Shown here: positions 10,306-21,282 of the stretch, piece by piece
How the letters are laid out: the number at the start of each line of letters is the position of its first letter
Numbering within the stretch: the stretch's first letter is position 1
Source of the DNA: Nipponacmea schrenckii
Lineage: Eukaryota; Mollusca; Gastropoda; Lottiidae
DNA length: 64,000 bases
Direction of reading: 5' to 3'
Assembly: GCA_030562195.1 (NCBI GenBank)
Contig: CM060199.1
Span: forward strand, 27,238,338-27,302,337
Translations under genes and position numbers: made by a program
The notes under the pieces: generated by a model
Databases searched by the model: none
What the model saw: only the letters and a program-made list of their open reading frames with translations
Told to the model about the DNA's origin: nothing

Positions 10306-10866
10306 AATACATATTTCTTCCTCACTAAAATCTAAATATCTTCCATGTCCGTCTTTAATATCTAAATTGATATCTTTAATACCTGTGGTATTTATTGGAA
10401 GATATGTTGTTTGAAACGGTTTTTCTATTATTCTATAACCGATTGGAACTGTAAACGTTGGAATACTGAAAATGATTTGTTGTTTGTTTTTATTGAAAAA
10501 TCCACCATCAACCAAATTACAATGAATATTGATAATATCGATGTCGTTTTCAATATTGCCTTTATAAGGAGCAAGTGTAGATTTGGTATACAATTTCTTT
10601 TCAAAACCTAATAATTCATTTATTGAGTTTTTTACATTGAAATCTACTTGATGTTTGTCTTTTAGATTTAGTTTTATTTTGTTCAGATTTAAATTACCTT
10701 CGAATTCAATATTTGGTCTATCATTATGACTTCCAACAGTTAAGTAATGTGGGCGTATATAGTCGTCGCCCCTGTCTGTCTGTCCACAATTGTTGTGAAC
10801 ACGATAGAGACCACATTCCTTGATGGATTTTAATAAAACTTGGAATGAGTCTTTGTAATGACCCAA
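10267..10866 (-). pseudogene. Putative structural protein of the polymerase element, 5'-truncated and fused to a repeat
   Basis: The C-terminal ~150 residues look like a conserved domain: NSINELLGFEKKLYT, then IDIINIHCNLVDGGFF, FTVPIGYRIIEKP, TYLPINTTGIKDI and GRYLDFSEEEICIQLH. I recall this pattern from uncharacterised invertebrate proteins lying next to type B polymerases. A capsid or jelly-roll role is inference. The first ~50 residues (MGHYKDSFQ to HNDRP) do not belong to it. They are read through a non-coding repeat (10733-10896) that supplies a chance start, so the true 5' part is lost. The gene converges on the polymerase and overlaps its tail. It ends in a serine run. Confidence 0.5.
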
Positions 10867-11160
10867 GGAAAAAGCCTATTGAAAATAAAACCAATCTTAC
10901 ATTGAAATCTACTTGATGTTTGTCTTTTAGATTTAGTTTATTTTGTTCAGATTTAAATTACCTTCGAATTCAATATTTGGTCTATCATTATGACTTCCAA
11001 CAGTTAAGTAATGTGGGCGTATATAATTGTCGCCCCTGTCTGTCTGTCCACAATTGTTGTGAACACGATAGAGACCACATTCCTTGATGGATTTTAATAA
11101 AACTTGGAATGAGTCTTTGTAATGACCCAAGGAAAAAGCCTATTGAAAATAAAACCAATC
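10632..11160. repeat. 265-bp tandem duplication (element end plus interspersed repeat)
   Basis: Bases 10632-10896 and 10897-11160 are near-identical direct copies. The second lacks one T in the GTTTTATTTT run. Each contains the truncated gene edge, a short element with a gggcgtata motif and (tgtc)n, and a 3' part ending aaaaccaatc. Confidence 0.92.
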
Positions 11161-11216
11161 GAAAAATATTTCCTATGAGTATGTTACATTTAAAATATTG
11201 CATTTACTGATACCTC

Positions 11217-11282
11217 TTGTCCACCGCCCGGATAACTAAGGTTGCCAATGGTGGGCGTATTACGATGGGCCATCGCTATTTT
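11217..11282. repeat. Dispersed element terminus, also present inverted at 14955-15015
   Basis: The sequence ggataactaaggttgccaat, gggcgtattacgatgggc and catcgctat recurs in reverse complement at about 14955-15015, and in the duplicate at 22432-22492. It is probably an end of a non-autonomous (MITE- or Helitron-like) element. It lies directly before the HECT C-lobe exon. Confidence 0.6.
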
Positions 11283-11565
11283 TATTAAAGGAGGAAGACT
11301 AACAACAAATTGGATAGAAATAGAAGATGATGTAATTCTGAATATTGACCATATAATGGTGACATTAACTGGAAGCAGACAGATATCTTCCAATATTTCT
11401 GAGGCATTAATAGTAATTGATCACGAAAATGAAAAACTGTCAACCGTTAACACATGTGCACTATCTTTAACTTTCAATCAAACAAAAGCCATGCAAAATA
11501 ATGATTTCTTTGAGAAATCAATGATCAACATTATAGTATGTGCATATGGATTTGGCATTAATTAG
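11283..11565 (+). pseudogene. HECT-type ubiquitin ligase, C-lobe terminal exon remnant
   Basis: The frame through IDHIMVTLTGS, then LSTVNTCALSLTF and IIVCAYGFGIN to a stop at 11563-11565 follows the end of HECT C-lobes: TGS, a TC motif holding the position of the catalytic cysteine (here NTCALSL), and a terminal GFG. In HECT ligases that cysteine accepts ubiquitin from the E2. It pairs with the N-lobe exon at 6322-6634. Exons between them were not found. The preceding bases are a dispersed repeat, so the splice site is uncertain. It may be a pseudogene fragment or the last exon of a partly hidden gene. Confidence 0.55.
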
Positions 11566-12037
11566 ATCAATATCAATGATGATTATAATGATAATAACCC
11601 CATTCTTCTGTCTGTGTTAGTCTGCCTATTTTTGATGTGTAGCCCTTTTTATTAGAATAGCTGTGCAAAGTAAAGCAAAGTCTATTTTTATGCACGCACT
11701 TGATTTGTTTATCTTGAATGATGTGTCAAAATAGCACTATTGAAATTAAGTTTTTATTGCTGTGTTTATCGGATTAATTTTTATAAATTTCATTTTGGCA
11801 TTTCTTGTTTGAAGCCCAGACTAGTGTTCTTTAGGGATGGGATAGAAGGTTTTAGGGATTTTTTATGGTTTTTTGTTACAAATTTATACTATGCCACAAT
11901 TTTCATTTTCTTAATAAAAAATATAAATAAATGCAATAAATTTTTATTTTAATAAAAATAAAGATGTATCTAAATGCCTGTCACCCCTGTCTCCTTTCAC
12001 ACTGTCATAATGCAACAGAGCCGCCTGCAATTATTGG
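11566..12037. other. Non-coding, probable 3' UTR of the HECT remnant
   Basis: AT-rich, no gene. AATAAA-type signals occur near 11925 and 11950, which would suit a 3' UTR. Nothing else is recognised. Confidence 0.4.
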
Positions 12038-12420
12038 GTGTCTATAAAACTAAGACCTACTAGGAAACTAAGACCCACTAGGAAACTAAGACCTCTAAAT
12101 GTATTATATAGATTTGAAGCTTTCCATGGTACCACAGGTTTTTTGGGAGGGGGGGGGGGTAGTGACAAACCCAGCCATATGATAATTCATGATATTGATA
12201 TAATATATGAAAAATATGCTGGAAATAACAAATTTCTACAGGGTCTTAGTTTCATAGTATCCATGGTCTAGCTATGAAACTAAGACCTAACTATAGGAAA
12301 CTTATGAGCCTCTAAATGCGGTATATCCCATATATATTATATAGATTCTGAAGCCTCCCATGGTACTACGTTTTTTTGGGGGGAGGGAGGGTGGGGGTAG
12401 TGACGAATTACTATTTTATC
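12038..12420. repeat. Simple tandem and direct repeats with a 16-bp palindrome
   Basis: Three short copies of a gaaactaagaccyactag-type unit at 12048-12095 are followed by a block (cctctaaatg ... tatagatt ... ccatggtac ... G-run ... tagtgac) at ~12092-12168 that recurs at ~12312-12405. Between them, 12242-12257 and 12272-12287 are a perfect 16-bp inverted repeat (ggtcttagtttcatag). Open frames here are chance. Confidence 0.75.
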
Positions 12421-12509
12421 CAAGAGCTCCACTTATGAGCTTTATATGAGTTTATTGATTAAGTAGTTTCATTGCAGGTAATTAAGATAGATCATTATGT
12501 CTGCTTTTT

Positions 12510-12689
12510 TTATTCCAATAAAGCAAGTATATCCTTGTAAATGTCCACACCAAAAGAATCAGACTGTCGATTTAGTATATCGTTAATAGTATCTATATTT
12601 TGGATTTCTTCAGTATCTGGAATATCAACACCATGGATATCTAGAGATACAGGACCATTTACATCAATCCCATACATGTCCAGTGGTGG
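12510..12689 (-). other. Terminal exon of the IS3EU-like gene
   Basis: An open 60-codon stretch after a pyrimidine-rich acceptor ending CTTCGAG: PPLDMYGIDVNGP, an acidic middle, then FGVDIYKDILALLE and stop. The YGID ... FGVDIY arrangement fits the family C-terminus as I recall it, and the phase joins exon 3 without a gap. Confidence 0.65.
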
Positions 12690-13078
12690 CTCGAAGGAGA
12701 GGAAAGGAATATTTCAATAAATCTAATTTGAACAACTCTTAATCATCACAGATACATACCAATGAAACACAATAAATATTCAAATAGCATAATATAAACT
12801 ACAAAAATTCTGAGTCAACACAACATTGGAAATAGCCAAAAATACAGAAAGCCTTACGTCCAATGCATATCTCTTATGCCTTGTCAATTTCATATTCTAA
12901 AATATTTGAAATCTCTACACCAGCAGAGAATTGCACACATTATGCAGTAACCACAATAAAACAATAAAATTCCTATTTTCTTGCGTCTTGTTAAGATATA
13001 TTATATTTAATTAGACACATTAATACTGGATTCCATCTTCATTTAAAAATAAATGTAAAAGGTAAAATAATTACAAAC
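12690..13078. other. Intron of the IS3EU-like gene
   Basis: AT-rich, between the terminal exon and exon 3. No other feature seen. Confidence 0.5.
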
Positions 13079-13321
13079 CTCAGGTGAAAGATCAGATATC
13101 CACAACTGCCATGGAGACCTGTTTCTCTCTGTTCCCTGCGGCTGAGAGCATTCTTGAAAACATCCAAATGTTGTTGTATTCTTTCTTTATACACCAAATG
13201 CAATACCTTTAAATGTTTCTCATTGTCGGGCTGCAGAATTCCTTCTCCTTCCATTTGATAAAACAAAGAGTAAAATAGAATAGAGCAGCCTGACCACACT
13301 TCTCTCCATATTCTCTCAATT
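13079..13321 (-). other. Exon 3 of the IS3EU-like gene
   Basis: Starts after an AATTTCAG acceptor with IERIWREVWSG, and ends at a CCTGAG/GTTTGT donor. It carries the third catalytic acid (E of IERIW). The last ~17 codons make sense only in a second frame (SPWQLWISDL), so one base was lost or gained near 13130. Confidence 0.7.
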
Positions 13322-13674
13322 CTGAAATTAAAAAAAAAAAACAATTCAGAATATCAAAACTTAGACACCAACGAAAACAAAATAGTTATTGTCCTTAATT
13401 TCCGAGGCCTTGTAATTCCTCCATACTTTTGACATATATTTAGAATGATTCATCCACAACCAAGTTAAAAGCTCCATGTGGAAGAAATTACCTTTAAGAA
13501 GGATAATGTTTATCCAATAACCTGTAATATTTAATTAAAAAAAATTAATACCGAAAGTCAGTAATTATACTGAAAGAGCGATTCCTGATGATTTAAGAAT
13601 GATTTTTTTTTCAAATAAATTAATGAAGAAATATTTCTCGTTTATTTCATAACATAGGCACGCAAAGCGTGCAG
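13322..13674. other. Intron sequence before the pearl-like repeat
   Basis: AT-rich intron sequence of the IS3EU-like gene. It begins with an A-run (13329-13342) that forms the pyrimidine tract of the exon 3 acceptor on the minus strand. No gene seen. Confidence 0.45.
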
Positions 13675-14266
13675 ATACGCCCTCCTCAGCCTTATCAGAT
13701 AATGGGCAAAAATTCATGTTCAGTTTTATCAGATAATGGGCAAAAATTCATAGGTGTACCATGAAATCAGACTAAATATGAATTGCCACTTTAGTAGAGT
13801 ACTTATTAAAATACAATCAAAACTGTAGTTTGTAGAGTGAGCACAAGATAGCTTTTCTCATTTTTGTGAAATTCCGCTAAGTCGGACACTGTATTTCTGC
13901 TAAAAATTTTACGATTATCACCAAAATCAATACAATTTCTTTTTGTGATGCCATGAACTCACATGCCAAAAATTATTAAAATCCATTCAAAACTGTAGTC
14001 TGTAGAGTTGAGTACAAGCAAAGTTACTAGCATTTTTCCGAAATCGCGCTAAGTCGGACACTGTATCTTTGTTAAAAATTATCCGATCATCACCAAAATC
14101 AATACAGTTCCTCTTTGTGATGCCATGAACTCACATATCAAAGATTAATACAATCCAATCAAAACTATAGACTGTAGAGTGAGCACAAGCAAATGTGAAC
14201 AGACGACAGACAGACAGACAGAGAGATGATCACAATATATGCCCTACAATTCATGTGAGGGCGTAT
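13675..14266. mobile_element. Pearl-like non-autonomous element with ~171-bp core repeats (copy A)
   Basis: It starts ATACGCCCTC (13675-13684) and ends with the reverse complement GAGGGCGTAT (14257-14266). The core has two full monomers of about 171 bp (from ~13808 and ~13979, each with caaaactgtag, gctaagtcggacactgtat, and gatgccatgaactcaca) and a partial third. A (gaca)n run lies near 14203-14220. TIRs around tandem monomers recall the bivalve pearl/CvA elements (family resemblance from memory). It lies in an intron of the integrase gene. Confidence 0.75.
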
Positions 14267-14851
14267 AAAAATGATGATCCCGTTTTATTCTAATATTTCA
14301 AACCAATATAAGCTGATTACCAACAAGAGACACCCAAAGCAGATAATAATGCATGATTTTGAGGATCTTTGATATTCTAATCATTAAACTGCCCAACAAG
14401 ATTCAGGTGGATTTTTTAAGCAAAAAGTACACAAAAGTTTAGAAAGCTTATGAAAAGTTTATCTTTTAACCTATAATCCCAAGAGAAATTATAGACATGC
14501 ACACGGATTTCATATATCATCCCACTTTCTATTTATCTTCACATTGTTCATGATTAACGTCTACTCTTTAAATATATTCTCTATAACTGTGAAAAACTGT
14601 ACCTTTGGTTGTGGACACTTCTTCCAGCAATAAATGGTCTATTATCAATGCCCCTTTCCTTCAACATATATTCTGCAACTAATAGATTTTCCTTCCCTTT
14701 GTCTGATCTAACTCTCTCTGGTAAACCATAATTTTGTACTGCATTTAAAAAAGCACCCAATACAGTTGAGGCTCTGTTATCAGTGTTAACTTGAAGAAAT
14801 ACTCGTAACCTGGAATAGCCACCAATTCCCCCGTGGATAACAAAACGCCAC

Positions 14852-15485
14852 CTGAAATACAAATTTTTTTAAAAGAAAATTGCAGTGCTGTACCCCATTT
14901 AGTCTGAATTATTAACCTTCTTAGAATAGTTTTTAGTCTTTAGTTAATAGTGAAAAATAGCGATGGCTCATCGTAATACGCCCCCCATTGGCAGCCTTAG
15001 TTATCCAGGCGGGGAGCTATCGCTAAGAGCTATCAGTACCGGTAAGTGAAATATTTCACATTTTCATACTGCATGTTTTTTCAAAGCCTTCTTATTTTAT
15101 TGTCAACAAATTTCATCCAAATCCATCAAGAAACAATTTCTCCACCAAGTATACAACGAATTTTCAAGAAGGGCAATAACTCAATAAGCATTTTCGATTT
15201 GACTGATTTTCTATAGGCTTTATCCGTAGGTGATAACAAATATTCACACCAAATTTCCAATATCCACCATGAAACAAGTTCTCTATTGTGCCCACAACAA
15301 ATTTTCAAGAACAAGGGCAATAACTCATTAAATATTTTTAGATTTGTCTGATTTTCAAAAGGCTTTATTCTTAAGTGTTATTCAAAATCTGGGATTAAAC
15401 ATAAAAAAATAGAAACAATTTTATTTCTGGCAGATGTATATGTAAACATATGTTTTGTATTTGTAGTGTCTTGGAGCCTACTTAC
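14852..15485. repeat. Intron with non-autonomous repeat and two ~125-bp monomers (copy A)
   Basis: The intron between the HTH and catalytic exons. It contains the inverted counterpart of the 11217-11282 terminus (14955-15015). After it come two degenerate tandem monomers (aaattttcaagaa, gggcaataactca, tttgactgattttc, aggcttta) starting near 15125 and 15250. Open frames here are chance. The same intron recurs at 22329-22962. Confidence 0.65.
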
Positions 15486-16197
15486 CTTACAAGTTTATGG
15501 TTTCCATCGATATGCCACAATGATTGTGGCTTTGACATAGTAACCTCTCCGTTGGATTCTATGAGTAGTTAAAAACAAGTGACGAAATAGTACGACTTCA
15601 GGATCTACTAGTATCATAGCCTTCCTAACCCTTTGTTCTTGCACACGATGCCCTAAATTTTTTAGTAGACTTATCATACTGCGATAACCTAGACAAGGAT
15701 AGTCTTTACAAAGTTTTGAAACTACATCAACAAGTTCATCATCATTTATTTTACTATATGCGTCAGATACCCTCAATCAAAAGTCATTCAATCTTCTTTT
15801 CACTGTTTTTTCACTGACATGTAAAAGGGAAGCTATGTCTTTCACTTTAAAATCACAGGAGGTAATATTCTACAATTTCCTCTGGTATGTTGATAGCAGG
15901 ACGACCAACAAGTCCTAGTCTAATTACTGGCACTGAAATTTGTCCAAAGCAATCATTAATATCCTTTAAAGAAGAAAAAAAAGCAATTGCTTGTTCCACA
16001 AAATTCAGACATGCTGACAGGTCACTAAACTCTTGTAACTGAAATATCATGTCCAATACATTTAGTCTGGTCGTTAAACGTTTTGACCGGGAAAAAATTC
16101 GTATAGAAGCAAATTTGGTATCACAAGAAACAGCATTTTCAGTGGAATAACATATCCAAAATCCGCTAAAATCCGCCTTGGGGGAAAAAACAAGCAT

Positions 16198-17028
16198 ACA
16201 TTTTTATTTGACAATTCAGTTGCCATAATGGATAGTTTTTAGACCAGCGGGTGAAGGACGGGAATCATTTCGGGTTTTTTTAGGGTTATTTTCGATGAGG
16301 AATTCAAATATGATGTGTAAACGGGTCGCAACATATGCGAACTTGGTCAAATCGGGGTCAAAAGGTCAAATACGGGTCACATTCCCTATATGTGGTATAT
16401 CTCGTAAACGACACATTTAAGGCTATCAAAATGTATTATGGGTCTATAGGAAACCACTATCAACAATGTGAAAAAACACATAATTGTTTCGTTATGACGT
16501 CATCCTGTCTTATTTATGACGTCATCATCCATATTTTGTCTGTTAAACTTATCCATCTACGGGGCATTCATAGGAAATTATGACGTCATCACTTAAATCA
16601 CCCTGAAATCGGGATAGCGGGTCTTATAGCTATTCACAGTTATAGCATCAATGAAGTATTTTTTTCTAGATTTCTGCATCAGAACAAACATCGTCGGTTA
16701 AGACATAGCAGCCGAGATAACCATGATGACTTTCTCCTCGTCAAGCTCGGGGACCACCAAACGTCTCTTGTTCTCAGCTCAATTTTTAAACCGAAATTTA
16801 TAAACACAGATATTCTGTTCGTGTTATATTTTCAAGAGAGACTGTGGCCGAAGGTATTTAGTTCAATACAATCAAATATAAGCTCGGATAATCAGCAAAA
16901 TCTCAGCTAAGAACAAAAAGAAATATTAATGGCCACGGAGCCTGGAGTTTAATAATACACAAATTGTTCACCGTGTAATTTATTATCATGCGACATGAAC
17001 GTAAGCCTACATGTATAATGCGAAAAGT
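16198..17028. other. Spacer with three TGACGTCA palindromes (copy A)
   Basis: No gene: the 82-codon frame at 16335 is unconvincing. Perfect TGACGTCA octamers (the CRE/ATF site consensus) lie at 16495-16502, 16517-16524 and 16581-16588. The spacer separates the 5' end of the integrase gene from the 3' end of the PIN-like gene. The copies differ at two bases here. Confidence 0.6.
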
Positions 17029-20000
17029 TCAGTTATCATCCTGGTCGTCAACAGTGACCTCTTCGGAATTCTTACAGTTTTCTCCTCTGCATTCCCCACA
17101 GGCGCTAACGCATTTGATCCCATGTTTGCGACATGAGCAGCTGTTGCTACCACATTGATTTGTGGTTGCTGTCTTACACTTGCATCTTACAAATTTAAAC
17201 AAATCCTCGGGAGCTGCATCAGTTAAGATTGGCGTAAGTACTTGATTTACAACTTTCCATCCCCATTGCGTTGGGTCCAGGTAATCATTCGAGAGCTTTA
17301 ACCAAAGTGTGACTTGCAAGTGAACTCTCAAACTATGGAAATAAGCAGCTCTCTTTGTAGGTGGAAGTTTTTGTGGATCAATTGTTGTCTTGATAGTCGA
17401 CATCATCTGCATATATTTCAAATAACGTAGATTATTCAGAGTGTCAAGTTCTTTGCCTCCGTATAGGATAATGTTTAACCTTTCACCGGCTGCCCCAACC
17501 TGCTCCGCAGTAGCCGTTGGATAACTGATTATACCAGATAGATCTTGCAGCTCTTCTGACTGAGTAATCTTTTTCAACAAAACGGTTTTTCCATGTCCAT
17601 ATGTCGCAGAGGTGGTGTCAAATCCGCCCCATGCATGGATGAACAAGAGATTCGATATAACTTCTTTATCTGTTTTCTTGATCAAGTCTTGAATTCTCCA
17701 TAACCTCAAACCTTGCTTTGTTCTGCTAGCTTCTGAGTGAAAATATACATCGGCCATATGGTGCTTCCAATGATACATGAGGAGAACAAGTACATCCGTA
17801 TCATCTGCAACAACACTCACTTCTCTTCCTCCGCTTGCTAATTTTAGAGCACTTTCTACAATCAATGTATCAGCATCGCAGTACTATAGTACACATCCTG
17901 ACCATCGGCTTCTAAGCTTCGACCCAGCAATGCGATGAATTGACTCTTGTTCTTTTCATTCGAGAGGAATGTCTGTTGGTCTCCATGGGCCCTGATAGAT
18001 TCATTTAATTGAATATATGCACAGGTTTTTCCAATTCTTCGCTGGTGCTCGTGATCCTTGATAGACGGACCGTTTCCATAGCCATCAAATACTATATAAC
18101 AGTCACCATATCTTGTACGCACATATTTCACATATTGCTTTGATATCTCCTTGTACGACACGTTCTTCTGCCATTAAACTCTATTGAGAAGAGCCCCACC
18201 ATCTATAACATGCATTGTAGATCGGGACGTTTCCTCGGAAGATTGAGCACCATTTTCCAAATATTTTGCAAGCAGTGGTTTGCGCATGTAATTGTCCTTA
18301 AAAAGTGAAGTTGGTAACACTGTGAGCCCATAGCTGAAGTATGGAGCCATATCATTCTCCCTCTGTGCGATAGCTATCAGACGATGAAACAGGTGATGTG
18401 GATGGATGTGGACGTTCTGTTGATCAACTAGGATCCCTGGATACAAATGATCTAAAGTCTTTACTTGATCTTTTCTTTTCAAAGATGATTTCATAATATT
18501 GATGTTATCGAGCTGTTTCTGTATGTTTGCACCAACCTCTTCTGTATTCTGACAATTAACACCATCACCATCTGTTGCTGTTAAACCCGATGATATTGAG
18601 CGCAGTCTTGACTCATCTAAATCAAACGTCTCGTGTTGGTCAAACCTTGAATTGTGTGCATGTCCGCGAAATCCCGAATGCTCCTTGTCCCTAGGTCAGT
18701 GTGCTGTTCGCTTGTCTTGTGTTTGACGTTTGTGATAGATGTCATTGCATCATGAACTGTGGCACACTTGTGTATACTATAAACCCACTGAAGGTGTACT
18801 GTCTCGGTGACGCCTCGTCCTCTAGTTAGCCCCCCTCTGCTCTTAATGGATCTCATCATGACCTGTTCAATAGTAAGGTCCGTCCATAATCCTGCCCAAT
18901 AGCGATCACTTCTGCGGACCGTGTGGAAGCCCTGTTCTTGGAAGCAATGGTATAACCAGGGATGATCTTTTGATAATTCCGTCATCAGTTGTAAATATAA
19001 TCGCGCGCTCTTTGCATAATTGATATGTCCCGTTGCTGCAAATAGATTCAGCATCCGTGTAACTGCTACAAGATGTAGTGTCCAATCTCCTGTTCTTTCG
19101 GCTCGAATGAACATTTTCAAAGTTTCAATGTATTCGATGTATTGCAGCCACAACTTTGCTGTAGGTGAACGACTTGCAAGCAGTGATTTATACTTGAACA
19201 GACATCCATCTAATTTCATCAGTTCCTTACATTCGGCAATGGCAACAGTTGGTAGGGATTTGTCTTTGACTCTATCATATAAATTCTGAATCTTCTCTAC
19301 TTCTGTACCATACAACTTGTCGATTTCAGGTTCTTCATCAGTTCCATCTACTTCTTTGTCTGCATCTATTTCCATTCCCACATCTGATACGGTGTTCTAG
19401 AGATATTCTTGATCAAGAGGAGTATCGTCGTCTGCGTTTCTAGTTTGAATCATGTTAGTTGTGGTGTCGCTTGATGCATTGTCTGCTTCTTTAGGGGGTA
19501 AACTCTCGCCATTTATTTCTGAACTAACACTTGGTAAAACTGACAACAACAAATTGTTTATCAACGCAGACTCTACTAAAAAGTGGCCGCGCAGGGCTCT
19601 TGATACAGCCTTCCCTGACATCATATGGTTTACTGCATTAGGCCCATATACTGTTTCTAATGCCTCTTCTATACCAGATCCTTTCATCATGGATCCAATA
19701 CTTCCCATAAAGCTCATCATTGTATGGAATCCACCAAGTCTACATACTATGTTCATTGACTTTGCTGTGATTATATCCGTCGCTTTAAGCCACAACGGTT
19801 GGTCGAATGTGATGCACGGGGTCGGAATATGCAACCTTTCAGCTTGCCTTTGGTTGTAGATTAAAGTTGAGTAAATACACGACTCGTCAGAGGGATTTAA
19901 GTCAATTATTGGTAGAAGGAGTACTTCAGACTTGGGAAATGGATACTGATCTCGAGAAAACACATGCTGCATGAAGCCTGACCAGTTAGGTCTTGGTCGT

Positions 20001-20503
20001 ATTGCGTTGCTAAAAATCGACCCGGAGTGCCAAAGAAGATGGGAGCTTAATTCTGGAGGTAACGTGTACGGAAACTGCAAATGAAGCATTGGTTTATATT
20101 CGATCGATGCCAAGCCTTTCGTAGGTTCACTAATGTACTGTAAAATTGGAACCCCCTTATCCTTCACTAGCTCTGATACCCATTCCGTGGAATGTTCCAT
20201 GACCATCTAGTGTCGCAATGTTGTGGTCTACATTATCGGCCACCCACTGCGTAAAAGTGCCGGGGAAATATTCCGAAAGAAGGTTTTCTAGACTTTCACT
20301 CTGAATTACAGATTGCTTGTATCTGGTCACTTCGTCGTAGCTGATGGAAAACCCTAACCGTGACAATTCATTGTTCAGCCACTTCGATCCAAACACATGA
20401 TCCAGTTTAACACCTAAGCCAAACAAGGTTGGGGTTATTACTGATCTTGGTCGGGCTGCCTGAATAATGCAGTGTCCAATACTGCTTTGCTTTAGTTCTG
20501 AAG
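17029..20503 (-). pseudogene. PIN/FEN1-like plus cysteine-rich multi-copy protein, 3' portion (copy A)
   Basis: Minus-strand reading: QAARPRSVITP, FGSKWLNNELSRLGFSISYDEV, an all-alpha middle (WLQYIEYIETLKMFIRAERTGDW), then YIVFDGYGNGPSIKDHEHQRR and VVADDTDVLVLLMYHW, which look like PIN/FEN1-type acidic nuclease motifs. FIHAWGGFDTTSATYGHGK follows. The C-terminus is cysteine-rich (CKCK, CSCRKHGIKC, CGECRGENC), like CXC domains. Lesions: in-frame TAG at 19397, a frame change near 18640, in-frame TAA at 18174 and a frame change near 17885. The family is known to me only as uncharacterised, highly repeated invertebrate and fish proteins. A nuclease role is inference. The 5' part is cut off by the LINE fragment at 20504. 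Confidence 0.65.
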
Positions 20504-21282
20504 TTCTGAATCAAGACAACTCAGTGTTCTCTTTAACTGAATCTGATCTCATTCTCAACTCGGAAATAACCGAAAGTGAAATTTTAGAAGCTGTGAACAA
20601 GATGAAAAATGGGAAGTGTAGTGGAGAGGACATGATTCCGATAGAATTTTATAAACACTCAATAGATAATATTTTGCCAATTCTAACTAAACTGTTTAAC
20701 AAGATTTTCTTTTCAGGCATTTTCCCAAAATGTTGGTCATCATCCATTATCGTACCACTGCTGAAGAAGGGGGACCCCAGTCTACCCTCAAACTATAGAG
20801 GAATCTCATTGTCAAATACTATAAGCAAGATTTTCACCTCGATTCTTAACTACAGGCTTACTGAATGGTCAAATGATGGCAGAATAATCGTGGAAGAACA
20901 AGCAGGGTTTAGAACAGGCTATTCTACGATTGATAATGCCTTCATACTCTATAGTTTAATTCAGAAATATTTGTCAAAGGCAAAAGGTGGTGTTCTGTAC
21001 GTGGGATTTGTGGATTTTCGTCGAGCATTTGACGGCATCTCCAGATCTAAATTATTCTATGTGCTAAAAAGTAACAAAATTGAAGGTCCAATGATAACCA
21101 TTTTGCATAGCATTTATGAAAACGTACAGTGTAAAGTACGCAGCAACAACACTCTTGGTTATTTGCAATATTTATAAACGAATTGGCCAAAACTCTTAAA
21201 TCTGAATGTGATTATGGTATTTTTGTCGATCAATCAATTGATGATGTATTTTCTCTTTTATTTGCCGATGATTTGTCTCTTA
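20504..21282 (+). mobile_element. LINE 5' fragment (copy A, truncated at the duplication seam)
   Basis: The first ~780 bp of the LINE at 27981-30093: the reverse transcriptase start (EILEAVNKMKNGKCSGEDMIP, VDFRRAFDGI) up to FADDLSLI. It ends in mid-gene at 21282 where copy B begins. Confidence 0.92.

Larger units (their letters stand above)
12510..16197 (-). pseudogene. IS3EU-like integrase/transposase, multi-exon, broken (copy A)
   Basis: A DDE integrase gene with an IS3-type helix-turn-helix, read on the minus strand. Exons: ~16197-15486 (N-terminal domain, second HTH with VKDIASLLHVSEKTVKRRL, IS3-like LGYRSMISLL ... HRVQEQRVRKAM, then SLWHIDGNHKLV), 14851-14603 ([33 protein letters not shown]), 13321-13079 (IERIWREVW, LFYSLFYQMEG) and 12689-12510 (DMYGIDVNGP to the stop at 12510-12512). 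All junctions are GT/AG with matching phase (for example LV-R-WRF and HNQ-R-IERIW). Catalytic acids: D of HIDGNH, D of RSDKG, E of IERIW. Lesions: frame changes near 15850, 15535 and 13130, and a TGA near 15778. The IS3EU assignment rests on the domain pattern. The first two listed exons lie in the duplicated 7.5-kb unit. Confidence 0.72.
13806..21282. repeat. 7,477-bp tandem duplication, copy A
   Basis: From ~13866 to 21282 the sequence recurs at +7,477. The unit runs from inside the pearl-like element, through the integrase exons and the PIN-like pseudogene, into the LINE reverse transcriptase. It stops in mid-gene at 21282. Differences noticed: two bases near 16557/16570 and two near 20407/20427. 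Confidence 0.96.

Noticed and set aside
16335..16583. 82-codon plus-strand frame in the spacer (and copy at 23812)
   Set aside because: No recognisable domain, and the two copies differ at two residues by the only local substitutions. The TGACGTCA cluster explains the sequence better.
19452..19859. 135-codon plus-strand frame (and its copy at 26929)
   Set aside because: It is antisense to the better supported PIN-like reading on the minus strand, with no family pattern of its own.
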